Assembly: GCA_028685275.1 (NCBI GenBank)
Contig: JAQUEG010000021.1
Location: forward strand, 1 to 8,607
Source of the DNA: Bacilli bacterium
GTDB lineage: Bacteria; Bacillota_I; Bacilli_A; RF39; UBA660
DNA: 8,607 bases
Direction of reading: 5' to 3'
Shown here: in pieces, positions 1 to 6,585 of the stretch
Layout: each line of letters begins with the position of its first letter
Numbering within the stretch: position 1 is the stretch's first letter
Made by a program: the position numbers and the translations under genes
Notes under the pieces: model-generated
The model's database searches: none
What the model was told of the DNA's origin: nothing
What the model saw: only the letters and a program-made list of their open reading frames with translations

Positions 1-1
1 A

Positions 2-286
2 GAAGATGATGTAATGTGTAGTGGGTTAGCTTTACCAGAAGATGATCGAATTATTCCGGTAGTATTTTTAATTGGGGAACCAGTTATGACTATTAATTTA
101 GGAATTAATTTTGTTGATCCTGGTGCTTATGCGACAGATAATCGTGATGGCAACATAACTAACCAAATTATTAGAAGTGGTCATGTTGATAATAATACAC
201 CAGGGACATATTATATTTATTATATTGTTAAGGATAAAGCGGGTAATCTTTCAAAAAAGGCTACTAGAACAATTATTATTAAATAA
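2..286 (+). CDS. C-terminal part of a DUF5011-type Ig-like domain protein (5' end outside window)
   Basis: The frame is open to the left edge and stops with TAA at 284-286, so this is the last ~94 residues of a longer protein. An ATG at 14 is possible as a start but has no Shine-Dalgarno in front of it and would begin just before the domain. The visible part is one beta-sandwich Ig-like module of the DUF5011/HYR kind. It has an IPVVFLIGEPVMTINLG strand pair, then the hallmark FVDPGAYATDNRDGNIT, a GxVDNNTPGTYYIYY segment, and the closing VKDKAGNLSKKATRTI strand. Such domains occur, often in tandem, in secreted or wall-attached proteins of Bacillota. They act as spacers or adhesive modules, so a surface location is inferred. 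The protein ends right after the domain with no LPXTG sorting signal or C-terminal membrane anchor, so any anchor must be N-terminal. A terminator follows at once, separating it from the uvrBA genes. The overall function cannot be told. Confidence 0.8.
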   Translation, partial: EDDVMCSGLALPEDDRIIPVVFLIGEPVMTINLGINFVDPGAYATDNRDGNITNQIIRSGHVDNNTPGTYYIYYIVKDKAGNLSKKATRTIIIK

Positions 287-313
287 GTTAGGGATACCTA
301 GCTTTTTTATTTT
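286..313 (+). terminator. Rho-independent terminator of the DUF5011 gene
   Basis: Arms AGTTAGG (286-292) and CCTAGCT (297-303) pair over 7 bp with one G-T wobble around a GATA loop. They are followed by six T, an A and more T. The hairpin starts at the stop codon of the upstream gene and ends before the uvrB promoter, so it insulates the two units. Confidence 0.75.
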
Positions 314-335
314 CCGGGTATACTAATGAATAGTT

Positions 336-355
336 AAGTGTTGACGCGAACACTT
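336..355. repeat. Perfect 7-bp inverted repeat across the uvrB -35 region
   Basis: AAGTGTT (336-342) and AACACTT (349-355) are exact reverse complements separated by GACGCG. The repeat covers the -35 box and the left half of the LexA box, and shares the AAC half-site with that box. It could be an extra half-site arrangement for LexA, an operator for another factor, or chance. There is no T tract after it, so it is not a terminator. Confidence 0.5.
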
Positions 356-369
356 GTTTGGGGTATAAT
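341..369 (+). promoter_or_regulatory. SigA-type promoter of the uvrB-uvrA-tilS-ftsH unit
   Basis: The -35 box TTGACG (341-346, 5 of 6 consensus) and the -10 box TATAAT (364-369, 6 of 6) are separated by exactly 17 bases. Transcription should begin near 376, giving a leader of only about 20 bases before the uvrB ATG. It lies just downstream of the previous gene's terminator and is the only strong promoter seen in the window. Confidence 0.88.
347..360. promoter_or_regulatory. LexA (DinR) SOS box inside the uvrB promoter spacer
   Basis: CGAACACTTGTTTG matches the Bacillus LexA box pattern CGAAC-N4-GTTYG. At the four middle positions it agrees with the RNRY preference except for one base (T at 354). 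It sits entirely between the -35 and -10 boxes, so bound repressor would block RNA polymerase. uvrBA is a known LexA-regulon operon in Bacillus subtilis, which makes the assignment strong by context. lexA itself is not in the window. Confidence 0.82.
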
Positions 370-382
370 AAAATGATTGCGA

Positions 383-388
383 AGGAGG
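383..388 (+). promoter_or_regulatory. Ribosome binding site that fixes the uvrB start
   Basis: A full AGGAGG lies 7 bases upstream of the ATG at 396. The frame also holds a TTG at 390 and a CTG at 393, but these are only 1 and 4 bases from the Shine-Dalgarno, too close to be used. The ATG is therefore the start. Confidence 0.88.
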
Positions 389-395
389 TTTGCTG

Positions 396-2354
396 ATGAA
401 TTTTGAACTAGTATCTAAGTTCCAGCCGAGTGGGGATCAACCGCAAGCTATCCAAACATTAGTAACTGGAATAAAAGAAGGAAAAAAACATCAAGTTTTA
501 TTAGGCGCAACTGGAACTGGGAAAACCTTTACGATTTCAAATGTAATTAAAGAAATAAATAAACCAGTGTTAGTTATTGCCCATAATAAAACCCTAGCGG
601 GTCAACTTTATAGTGAATTTAAAGAGTTATTTCCTCATAATAAAGTTGAATACTTTGTTTCTTATTATGATTATTATCAACCAGAAGCTTATATTCCATC
701 AACTGATACTTATATTGAAAAAGATGCTAGTATTAATGATGAAATTGATGAATTAAGACATAGTACTACCTCCGCTTTAATGAATCGTAAAGATGTAATT
801 GTTGTTGCATCAGTTTCTTGTATATATGGGATTGGCGAAGTAGAAGAATATAAAAAGAAAATGTTAATTTTAAATATTGGTGACCAAATAGAAAGAGAAA
901 AAATATTAAAGCGTTTAGTTGAAATGTTATATGAACGAAATAATATTGATTTTAAGCGTGGTACTTTTCGGGTTCATGGTGATATAATTGAAGTTATTCC
1001 TAGTTATGAACGAAAAAATGGCATTAGAATTGAATTATTTGGTGATGAAATTGAAAAAATAAATGAATTTGATGTGTTAACGGGGAAAGTATTAAACGTT
1101 AAAAAAACAGTTAGTATTTATCCTGCTAGTCATTTTGTTACTAGTGATGATAAATTAAAAGAAGCGATTAAAAGAATAAAAAAAGAAGCAGTCGAAAGAT
1201 TAACAGTTTTAAAAGAACAAGGAAAATTAATTGAGCATCAAAGATTAATGGAAAGAACTAATTATGATATTGAAATGTTAATGGAGACCGGTTTTTGTTC
1301 TGGAATTGAAAATTATTCGCGTCATTTATCATTACGAGAAGCAGGAGAAACACCAACTACTTTAATTGATTACTTTGGTGATGATTTCTTATTAATCATA
1401 GATGAATCACATGTTACTATTCCTCAAATTAGGGGTATGTATAATGGGGATCAAGCACGTAAACAAATGTTAGTTAATTATGGTTTTCGTTTGCCTAGTG
1501 CGTTAGATAATAGACCACTTCGTTTTGATGAATTTGAGAAAAAAGTAAAACAAGTAATTTGTTTATCAGCTACTCCTGGGGATTATGAATTAACTAAAAC
1601 TAATCATCAAGTAATTGAACAAATAATTAGACCAACGGGTTTATTAGACCCAATCATTGAAGTGCGTTCTAGTAAGGGTCAAATTGATGATTTAGTAAAG
1701 GAAATTAATAAAAGAATACAAGTAAATGAAAGAGTATTAATTACAACCCTTACAATTCGAATGTCAGAAGAATTAACTAATTATTTAAAACAATTAGATA
1801 TAAATGTTGCGTATCTTCATAGTGAAGTAAAAACTTTAGATCGCGTAAAAATTATTAGAGATTTACGTTTAAAAAAATATGATGTTTTAGTGGGAATTAA
1901 TTTATTACGAGAAGGATTAGATATTCCTGAAGTAAGTTTAATTGCGATTTTAGATGCTGATAAACAAGGATTTTTACGAAGTACTCGTAGTTTAATTCAA
2001 ACGATTGGACGTTGTGCTCGTAATGCTAATGGCTATGTTATTATGTATGCTGATAAAATTAGTGAAAGTATGGATATTGCTATTAAAGAAACAGCAAGAA
2101 GAAGGACAATTCAAGAACAACATAATAACGAACACAATATTACTCCTAAAACCATTACTAAAGAAATTAGAGATTTGATTGTTAACGATACTATTTTAGA
2201 AGAAAAGCCAATTGATAATATTTATACTAAAAAAGAACGTGATAAAATAATAAGAAAAATTGAAAAAGAAATGAATGAAGCAGCTCGTAATTTAGATTTT
2301 GAAAGAGCAGCCGAATTACGGGATATTTTATTTGAAATAAAATTAGAAGAATGA
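396..2354 (+). CDS. uvrB: UvrABC excision nuclease subunit B
   Basis: UvrB is the DNA-damage-verifying helicase-like subunit of nucleotide excision repair. UvrA loads it at lesions and it then recruits UvrC for incision. The 652 residues are the usual length. Visible motifs in order: Walker A GATGTGKT (37-44); the tyrosine-rich beta-hairpin [12 protein letters not shown] (90-101) that clamps one DNA strand; Walker B DESH (336-339); SATPGDYE (391-398); motif [11 protein letters not shown] (500-509); and motif [11 protein letters not shown] (535-543) with both arginines (539, 542). A C-terminal UVR motif (about 616-652, [12 protein letters not shown]) is the UvrC-contacting coiled-coil hairpin. 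One oddity is Cys540 in motif VI, where the family normally has Ala (GRAARN). It is the first gene of the unit, transcribed from the LexA-boxed promoter, and it ends in TGA 14 bases before uvrA. All catalytic elements are present, so it should be functional. Confidence 0.98.
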   Translation: MNFELVSKFQPSGDQPQAIQTLVTGIKEGKKHQVLLGATGTGKTFTISNVIKEINKPVLVIAHNKTLAGQLYSEFKELFPHNKVEYFVSYYDYYQPEAYIPSTDTYIEKDASINDEIDELRHSTTSALMNRKDVIVVASVSCIYGIGEVEEYKKKMLILNIGDQIEREKILKRLVEMLYERNNIDFKRGTFRVHGDIIEVIPSYERKNGIRIELFGDEIEKINEFDVLTGKVLNVKKTVSIYPASHFVTSDDKLKEAIKRIKKEAVERLTVLKEQGKLIEHQRLMERTNYDIEMLMETGFCSGIENYSRHLSLREAGETPTTLIDYFGDDFLLIIDESHVTIPQIRGMYNGDQARKQMLVNYGFRLPSALDNRPLRFDEFEKKVKQVICLSATPGDYELTKTNHQVIEQIIRPTGLLDPIIEVRSSKGQIDDLVKEINKRIQVNERVLITTLTIRMSEELTNYLKQLDINVAYLHSEVKTLDRVKIIRDLRLKKYDVLVGINLLREGLDIPEVSLIAILDADKQGFLRSTRSLIQTIGRCARNANGYVIMYADKISESMDIAIKETARRRTIQEQHNNEHNITPKTITKEIRDLIVNDTILEEKPIDNIYTKKERDKIIRKIEKEMNEAARNLDFERAAELRDILFEIKLEE

Positions 2355-2356
2355 AA

Positions 2357-2363
2357 GAGTGAT
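2357..2363 (+). promoter_or_regulatory. Weak, interrupted ribosome binding site of uvrA
   Basis: GAGTGAT resembles GAGGTGAT with one G missing and ends 5 bases before the ATG at 2369. It is much poorer than the sites of uvrB, tilS and ftsH. This suggests uvrA is translated mainly by coupling to uvrB, whose stop is 14 bases upstream. No better start with a better site is seen nearby. Confidence 0.5.
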
Positions 2364-2368
2364 GTAAG

Positions 2369-5218
2369 ATGGATAAAATTATAATAAAGGGAGCAAGAGA
2401 AAATAATCTAAAAAATATTGATATTACGATTCCTAAAAATAAATTAGTAGTAATGACTGGTGTATCGGGAAGTGGGAAAAGTAGTTTAGCGTTTGATACT
2501 ATTTATGCAGAAGGACAACGCCGTTATGTCGAATCACTTAGTGCTTATGCTCGTCAATTTTTAGGTAGTAGTGAAAAGCCAGCAGTAGATAGTATTGAGG
2601 GATTAAGTCCGGCTATTAGTATTGAACAAAAGACTGTTAATAAAAACCCGCGATCAACAGTGGGTACTATCACAGAAATATATGACTATTTAAGGTTATT
2701 ATATGCTAGGATTGGTGTACCGCACTGTCCAATTCATAAAATTCCAATTACTAAGCAAAGCGTTGAAGAAATGGTTGATAAAGTTTTAGAATTAAAAGAA
2801 AATACAAAAATAATGGTAATGGCACCGATTGTTAGTGGCGAAAAAGGGATGCATAAAGATATAATTGCTAGTTTACGAAAAAGTGGTTTTGTACGTGTTA
2901 GAGTTAATGGTGAAATTAAAGATTTAAGTGAAGAAATAAAGTTAGATAAAAACAAAAAAGATAATATCGATGTTATAATTGATCGTTTAATTATAAAAAA
3001 AGATATTCAAAGTCGTCTGCATGAATCAATTAATACTGCTACTAAATTATCAGAGGGGAAAGTTATTATTCATGTAGTTGGTGGCGAAGAAATGCTATTA
3101 AATGAAAATTTAGCGTGCCCTTATTGTAATTTTTCAATGGAAGAACTAGAGCCAAGAATATTTTCTTTTAATTCCCCATATGGGGCTTGTCCTGATTGTA
3201 AAGGTTTAGGGTTTAAATTAAAAATGGATGAAGATTTAATTATACCTAATAAAAATATAAGTTTGAATCAAGGGGCGATTAAACCATTTATCAATATGAA
3301 TAAAGTTAATATATATAAACGTAAATTAGAAATTGTTTGTGATTATTATAATATTGATATGAACAAAAAAATTAATGATTTAAAGCGAAAAGAATTAGAT
3401 ATTATTTTATATGGTTCTGATGATATTATTAAATTTAAATTTAAATCAAGAAGTGGTAATATTTATTCTAATCGTGAACCTTACGAAGGCGTTATTAAAA
3501 ATTTAGAGCGTCGTTATTTAGAAACTAAAAGTCCTTCTGTTCGTGATTGGTTAAATCAATATATGATTGAGCATGATTGTCCAACTTGTAATGGCACACG
3601 GTTAAAACCCGGAGTTCTTTCTGTTTTAATTAAGGGGAAAAATATTAATGAGATATGTTATCTTAGTATTAAGGAATTATTAACTTTCTTTGAAAAAATG
3701 AAATTAAATAAAGAACAAACCGAAATTGCTCAGTTATTATTAAAAGATATAAAGGAGCGTTTAACATTTTTAGTTAATGTAGGCTTAGATTATTTATCAT
3801 TAAATCGAACCGCTACAACTTTATCTGGTGGGGAATCGCAACGAATTAGATTAGCAACGCAAATTGGGTCTCGTTTATCAGGCATATTATATGTATTAGA
3901 TGAACCAAGTATTGGTTTACACCAACGTGATAATCAAAGATTAATTAACTCGTTAAAGGAAATGCGCGATTTAGGTAATACTTTAATTGTTGTAGAGCAT
4001 GATTTTGATACCATGTTACAAGCTGATTATTTAATTGATATTGGACCAAATGCGGGGGTTCATGGTGGTTATATTGTAGCAGCTGGAACCGTAAAAGAAG
4101 TTATGGCAAATAAAAATAGCATTACTGCTCAATATTTAATTGGTAAAAAAGAGATAAAAATACCTCAAGATAGAAAAAAAGGAAATGATAAATATATTGA
4201 ATTAAAAGGTTGTGCCGTTAATAATTTAAAAAAGATAAATGTTCAATTTCCCCTTGGTACTTTTATTTGTGTTACTGGGGTTTCAGGAAGCGGGAAATCA
4301 TCACTTGTTGATGAAATATTATATAAAGCGATTGCTTCTAATTTATATAAAACAAAAGAAAAACCAGGTCCTTATAAAAGTATAAAAGGATTAGAAAATA
4401 TTGATAAAATTATTAACATTTCCCAAGATCCAATCGGACGTACTCCACGTAGTAATCCAGCTACTTATACTGGTGTTTTTGATGATATCAGAGCCGTTTT
4501 TGCGGAAACGAAAGAAGCTAAAATTAGAGGGTATACTAAAAGTATTTTTTCATTTAATGTAAAAGGAGGCCGTTGTGAAGCATGTAGTGGTGACGGTGTT
4601 AAAAAAATTGAAATGCACTTTTTACCAGATGTATATGTTAATTGTGAAGTGTGCAAAGGAGAAAGGTATAACCGGGAAACCTTAGAAATAAAGTTTAAAG
4701 GTAAAAACATTGCAGATGTCCTTAATATGACAGTTGAAGAAGCTTACGAACATTTTAAAAATATTAGTCAAATTGAAAAGAAGTTAAAAACAATTATGGA
4801 TGTTGGTTTAGGTTATATTAAACTGGGTCAAAATGCGACAACTTTATCAGGTGGTGAAGCAAGCCGCGTTAAGTTAGCAAAAGAATTGCAAAAAAGGCCA
4901 ACCGGGAAAAGTTTATATGTATTAGATGAACCAACAACGGGCTTACACATTGCGGATGTGTCTAAATTATTAAAAATATTACAAAGAATAGTTAATAATG
5001 GTGATACTGTAGTAGTAATTGAACATAATTTAGATGTTATTAAAGTAGCTGATTACATTATTGATTTAGGACCTGAAGGTGGCAATTTAGGTGGTTATGT
5101 AGTGGTAACTGGAACACCAGAGGAAATAGCACAATGTTCAAAATCTTATACTGGTGGGTACTTAAAACCATTATTATATACAAATAATCAAAATAGTGAT
5201 AAAATAAATAAAGAATGA
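2369..5218 (+). CDS. uvrA: UvrABC excision nuclease subunit A (damage-sensing ABC ATPase)
   Basis: UvrA dimerises, scans DNA for distortions and hands lesions to UvrB. The 949 residues match the usual length and hold two ABC cassettes. Cassette I has Walker A GVSGSGKSS (31-39), signature LSGGESQR (485-492) and Walker B DEP (511-513). Cassette II has Walker A GVSGSGKSS (637-645), signature LSGGEASR (826-833) and Walker B DEP (853-855). Zinc ligands are complete. C250/C253/C274/C277 form the first C4 module and C736/C739/C759/C762 the DNA-contacting C4 module. CPIH (120-123) and CPTC (404-407) probably form the additional zinc site known from the Geobacillus structure. The UvrB-binding region should fall at roughly 130-245. 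The second signature has Ser832 where most UvrA proteins have Gln. It follows uvrB at 14 bases, ends in TGA, and is co-transcribed with it. Confidence 0.98.
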   Translation: MDKIIIKGARENNLKNIDITIPKNKLVVMTGVSGSGKSSLAFDTIYAEGQRRYVESLSAYARQFLGSSEKPAVDSIEGLSPAISIEQKTVNKNPRSTVGTITEIYDYLRLLYARIGVPHCPIHKIPITKQSVEEMVDKVLELKENTKIMVMAPIVSGEKGMHKDIIASLRKSGFVRVRVNGEIKDLSEEIKLDKNKKDNIDVIIDRLIIKKDIQSRLHESINTATKLSEGKVIIHVVGGEEMLLNENLACPYCNFSMEELEPRIFSFNSPYGACPDCKGLGFKLKMDEDLIIPNKNISLNQGAIKPFINMNKVNIYKRKLEIVCDYYNIDMNKKINDLKRKELDIILYGSDDIIKFKFKSRSGNIYSNREPYEGVIKNLERRYLETKSPSVRDWLNQYMIEHDCPTCNGTRLKPGVLSVLIKGKNINEICYLSIKELLTFFEKMKLNKEQTEIAQLLLKDIKERLTFLVNVGLDYLSLNRTATTLSGGESQRIRLATQIGSRLSGILYVLDEPSIGLHQRDNQRLINSLKEMRDLGNTLIVVEHDFDTMLQADYLIDIGPNAGVHGGYIVAAGTVKEVMANKNSITAQYLIGKKEIKIPQDRKKGNDKYIELKGCAVNNLKKINVQFPLGTFICVTGVSGSGKSSLVDEILYKAIASNLYKTKEKPGPYKSIKGLENIDKIINISQDPIGRTPRSNPATYTGVFDDIRAVFAETKEAKIRGYTKSIFSFNVKGGRCEACSGDGVKKIEMHFLPDVYVNCEVCKGERYNRETLEIKFKGKNIADVLNMTVEEAYEHFKNISQIEKKLKTIMDVGLGYIKLGQNATTLSGGEASRVKLAKELQKRPTGKSLYVLDEPTTGLHIADVSKLLKILQRIVNNGDTVVVIEHNLDVIKVADYIIDLGPEGGNLGGYVVVTGTPEEIAQCSKSYTGGYLKPLLYTNNQNSDKINKE

Positions 5219-5233
5219 TGTAAGATCTAATTT

Positions 5234-5242
5234 AGAGGTGAT
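5234..5242 (+). promoter_or_regulatory. Ribosome binding site of tilS
   Basis: AGAGGTGAT closely matches the anti-Shine-Dalgarno complement (AGGAGGTGAT). It lies 5 bases from the ATG at 5248, or 7 bases counted from its AGGTG core. It supports the ATG as the start and independent initiation after the 29-base gap from uvrA. Confidence 0.8.
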
Positions 5243-5247
5243 TAACA

Positions 5248-6573
5248 ATGGATAAAGCATATAATTTTTTATTAAATGAAGTAGGAATTAAATATCACGA
5301 TACAGTTATTGTAGGTGTATCCGGTGGACCAGATTCTATGGCTTTATTACATATGTTGATTGAATTAAGAAAAGAAACAGATATTTTTATTATTTGTGCT
5401 CATGTAAATCATAATATGCGTGAAGAAAGTGCTGGCGAAAAAGTATTTGTTGAAAAGTATTGCGATAATAATCAAATTATTTTTGAAAGTATGAAAATTA
5501 AAGAATATGGGGATGATAATTTCCATAATGAAGCACGTAGTAAGCGTTATATTTATTTCGATAAAATTGTAAAAAAATATGGTGCTAAATATTTAATAAC
5601 AGCTCATCATGGAGATGATTTAATCGAAACTATTTTAATGCGCATTGTACGTGGTTCTACTTTTAAAGGTTATGCGGGGTTTTCAAAGGTATTAGATATG
5701 AGTGATTATAAAATATTAAGACCTTTAATTCATGTGACTAAAGATGAAATATTACAATATAATAAAGATAATAATATTAAGTATGTTACTGATGCTTCTA
5801 ATAAAAAAGATAAATATACCCGTAATCGTTATCGTAAGTATGTTTTACCTTTTTTTAAAAAAGAAGCACCTAATGTTCATGAAAAATTTTTAAAATATAG
5901 TGAGACCTTATTTGCGTATAATGACTATATAGATAAACAAATGTATAATATAATTAATGATGTTTATGCTCAAAATATTTTAAATATTGAACGTTTTATG
6001 GAATTAGATAAAGTGTTACAAATAAAAATAATTAATTATATTTTAGAAGGTATATATCATGATGATTTAATGCTAATCCATGATAGTCATATTGATTTAA
6101 TTTATAAATTAATAAATTCTAGTAAACCAAATTCTTATATTCATTTACCTAATAATGTTAAATTTATTAAATCATATAATAATTTAAGTTATATAAAGGA
6201 AGATGAGGAAATAAATGAATATGAAATTGAGTTAACATCATATATTAATTTACCTAATGGCATGAATTTAGAAGTGGTTGATAAATGCGACTGGACTAAT
6301 AATTTTGTTTGTCGTCTTAATAGTAATGAAATAAAACTCCCTTTATTTGTACGTAACAAAAGAATAGGGGATCGCATGGAAATAAAGGGAATGCTAGGAC
6401 GAAAAAAGTTAAAGGATATTTTTATCGATGAAAAAATTAGTGGGCATGAACGTCAAACTTGGCCAGTAGTGCTTGATGCTAGTGAAAAAATAGTTTGGTT
6501 ACCAGGGCTTAAAAAAACCAAATTTGATAAATCATTAGATGAAAATTATGATATAATAATTAAGTATTATTAA
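5248..6573 (+). CDS. tilS: tRNA(Ile)-lysidine synthetase
   Basis: TilS uses ATP to attach lysine to C34 of the tRNA-Ile with a CAU anticodon. This makes lysidine, so the tRNA reads AUA rather than AUG and is charged with Ile. The N-terminal PP-loop ATPase has SGGPDS (25-30), VNHNMREES (53-61), EARSKRY (95-101), TAHHGDDLIET (118-128) with RGS soon after, RPLI (158-161), and a DASN...RNRYRKYVLP segment (182-201). The C-terminal substrate-binding domain is intact: RNKRIGDRM (369-377), the RKKLKDIFID block (385-394), then a WPVV...IVWLPGLKK ending like Bacillus TilS. The 441 residues are near the usual length for two-domain TilS. The gene follows uvrA by 29 bases and precedes ftsH by 12. In Bacillus hprT normally sits between tilS and ftsH; it is absent here. 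It is expected to be essential, because this AT-rich genome uses ATA codons (for example in uvrA). Confidence 0.97.
   Translation: MDKAYNFLLNEVGIKYHDTVIVGVSGGPDSMALLHMLIELRKETDIFIICAHVNHNMREESAGEKVFVEKYCDNNQIIFESMKIKEYGDDNFHNEARSKRYIYFDKIVKKYGAKYLITAHHGDDLIETILMRIVRGSTFKGYAGFSKVLDMSDYKILRPLIHVTKDEILQYNKDNNIKYVTDASNKKDKYTRNRYRKYVLPFFKKEAPNVHEKFLKYSETLFAYNDYIDKQMYNIINDVYAQNILNIERFMELDKVLQIKIINYILEGIYHDDLMLIHDSHIDLIYKLINSSKPNSYIHLPNNVKFIKSYNNLSYIKEDEEINEYEIELTSYINLPNGMNLEVVDKCDWTNNFVCRLNSNEIKLPLFVRNKRIGDRMEIKGMLGRKKLKDIFIDEKISGHERQTWPVVLDASEKIVWLPGLKKTKFDKSLDENYDIIIKYY
6524..6552 (+). promoter_or_regulatory. Possible internal SigA promoter for ftsH, within the end of tilS
   Basis: TTGATA (6524-6529, 5 of 6 consensus) and TATGAT (6547-6552, 5 of 6) are separated by exactly 17 bases. 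Transcription would begin near 6559, about 26 bases before the ftsH ATG. A LexA-independent supply of FtsH would make biological sense. Matches of this quality arise by chance in AT-rich DNA, so this is only a candidate. Confidence 0.35.
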
Positions 6574-6574
6574 G

Positions 6575-6580
6575 AGGAGG
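6575..6580 (+). promoter_or_regulatory. Ribosome binding site of ftsH
   Basis: A full AGGAGG lies 5 bases before the ATG at 6586, starting 2 bases after the tilS stop codon. It confirms the ATG as the start and suggests strong translation. Confidence 0.85.
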
Positions 6581-6585
6581 TTTTT

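Noticed and set aside
390..395. TTG (390) or CTG (393) as an upstream start for uvrB
   Set aside because: They are 1 and 4 bases from the AGGAGG, too close; the ATG at 396 has ideal 7-base spacing and gives the usual UvrB N-terminus.
2360..2370. TGATGTAAGAT shared by the uvrB-uvrA and uvrA-tilS junctions (2360-2370 and 5216-5226)
   Set aside because: An 11-base match in AT-rich junctions with different positions relative to the start codons; no symmetry or further copies seen, so chance is adequate.
2734..2955. Minus-strand open frame inside uvrA
   Set aside because: It is antisense to a well-conserved stretch of UvrA, resembles no known protein, and has no supporting start signals; it is a shadow frame.
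4465..4710. Minus-strand open frame opposite the second zinc region of uvrA
   Set aside because: It overlaps conserved UvrA coding sequence and its product has no recognisable features.
5177..5205. Promoter for tilS at the end of uvrA (TATACA-17-TAAAAT)
   Set aside because: The -35 matches only 4 of 6, and such matches are frequent in this AT-rich sequence.
5219..5247. Terminator or attenuator between uvrA and tilS
   Set aside because: Only a 4-bp TCTA/TAGA pairing and an AGATCT palindrome are present, with no GC stem or T tract.
6189..6377. Minus-strand open frame inside tilS
   Set aside because: Antisense shadow of the TilS C-terminal domain with Ser/Leu-rich low-complexity content.
6552..6557. 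Perfect TATAAT upstream of ftsH as a -10 box
   Set aside because: Its best -35 (TTGATA at 6524) would be 22 bases away; the TATGAT at 6547 gives the correct 17-base spacing instead.
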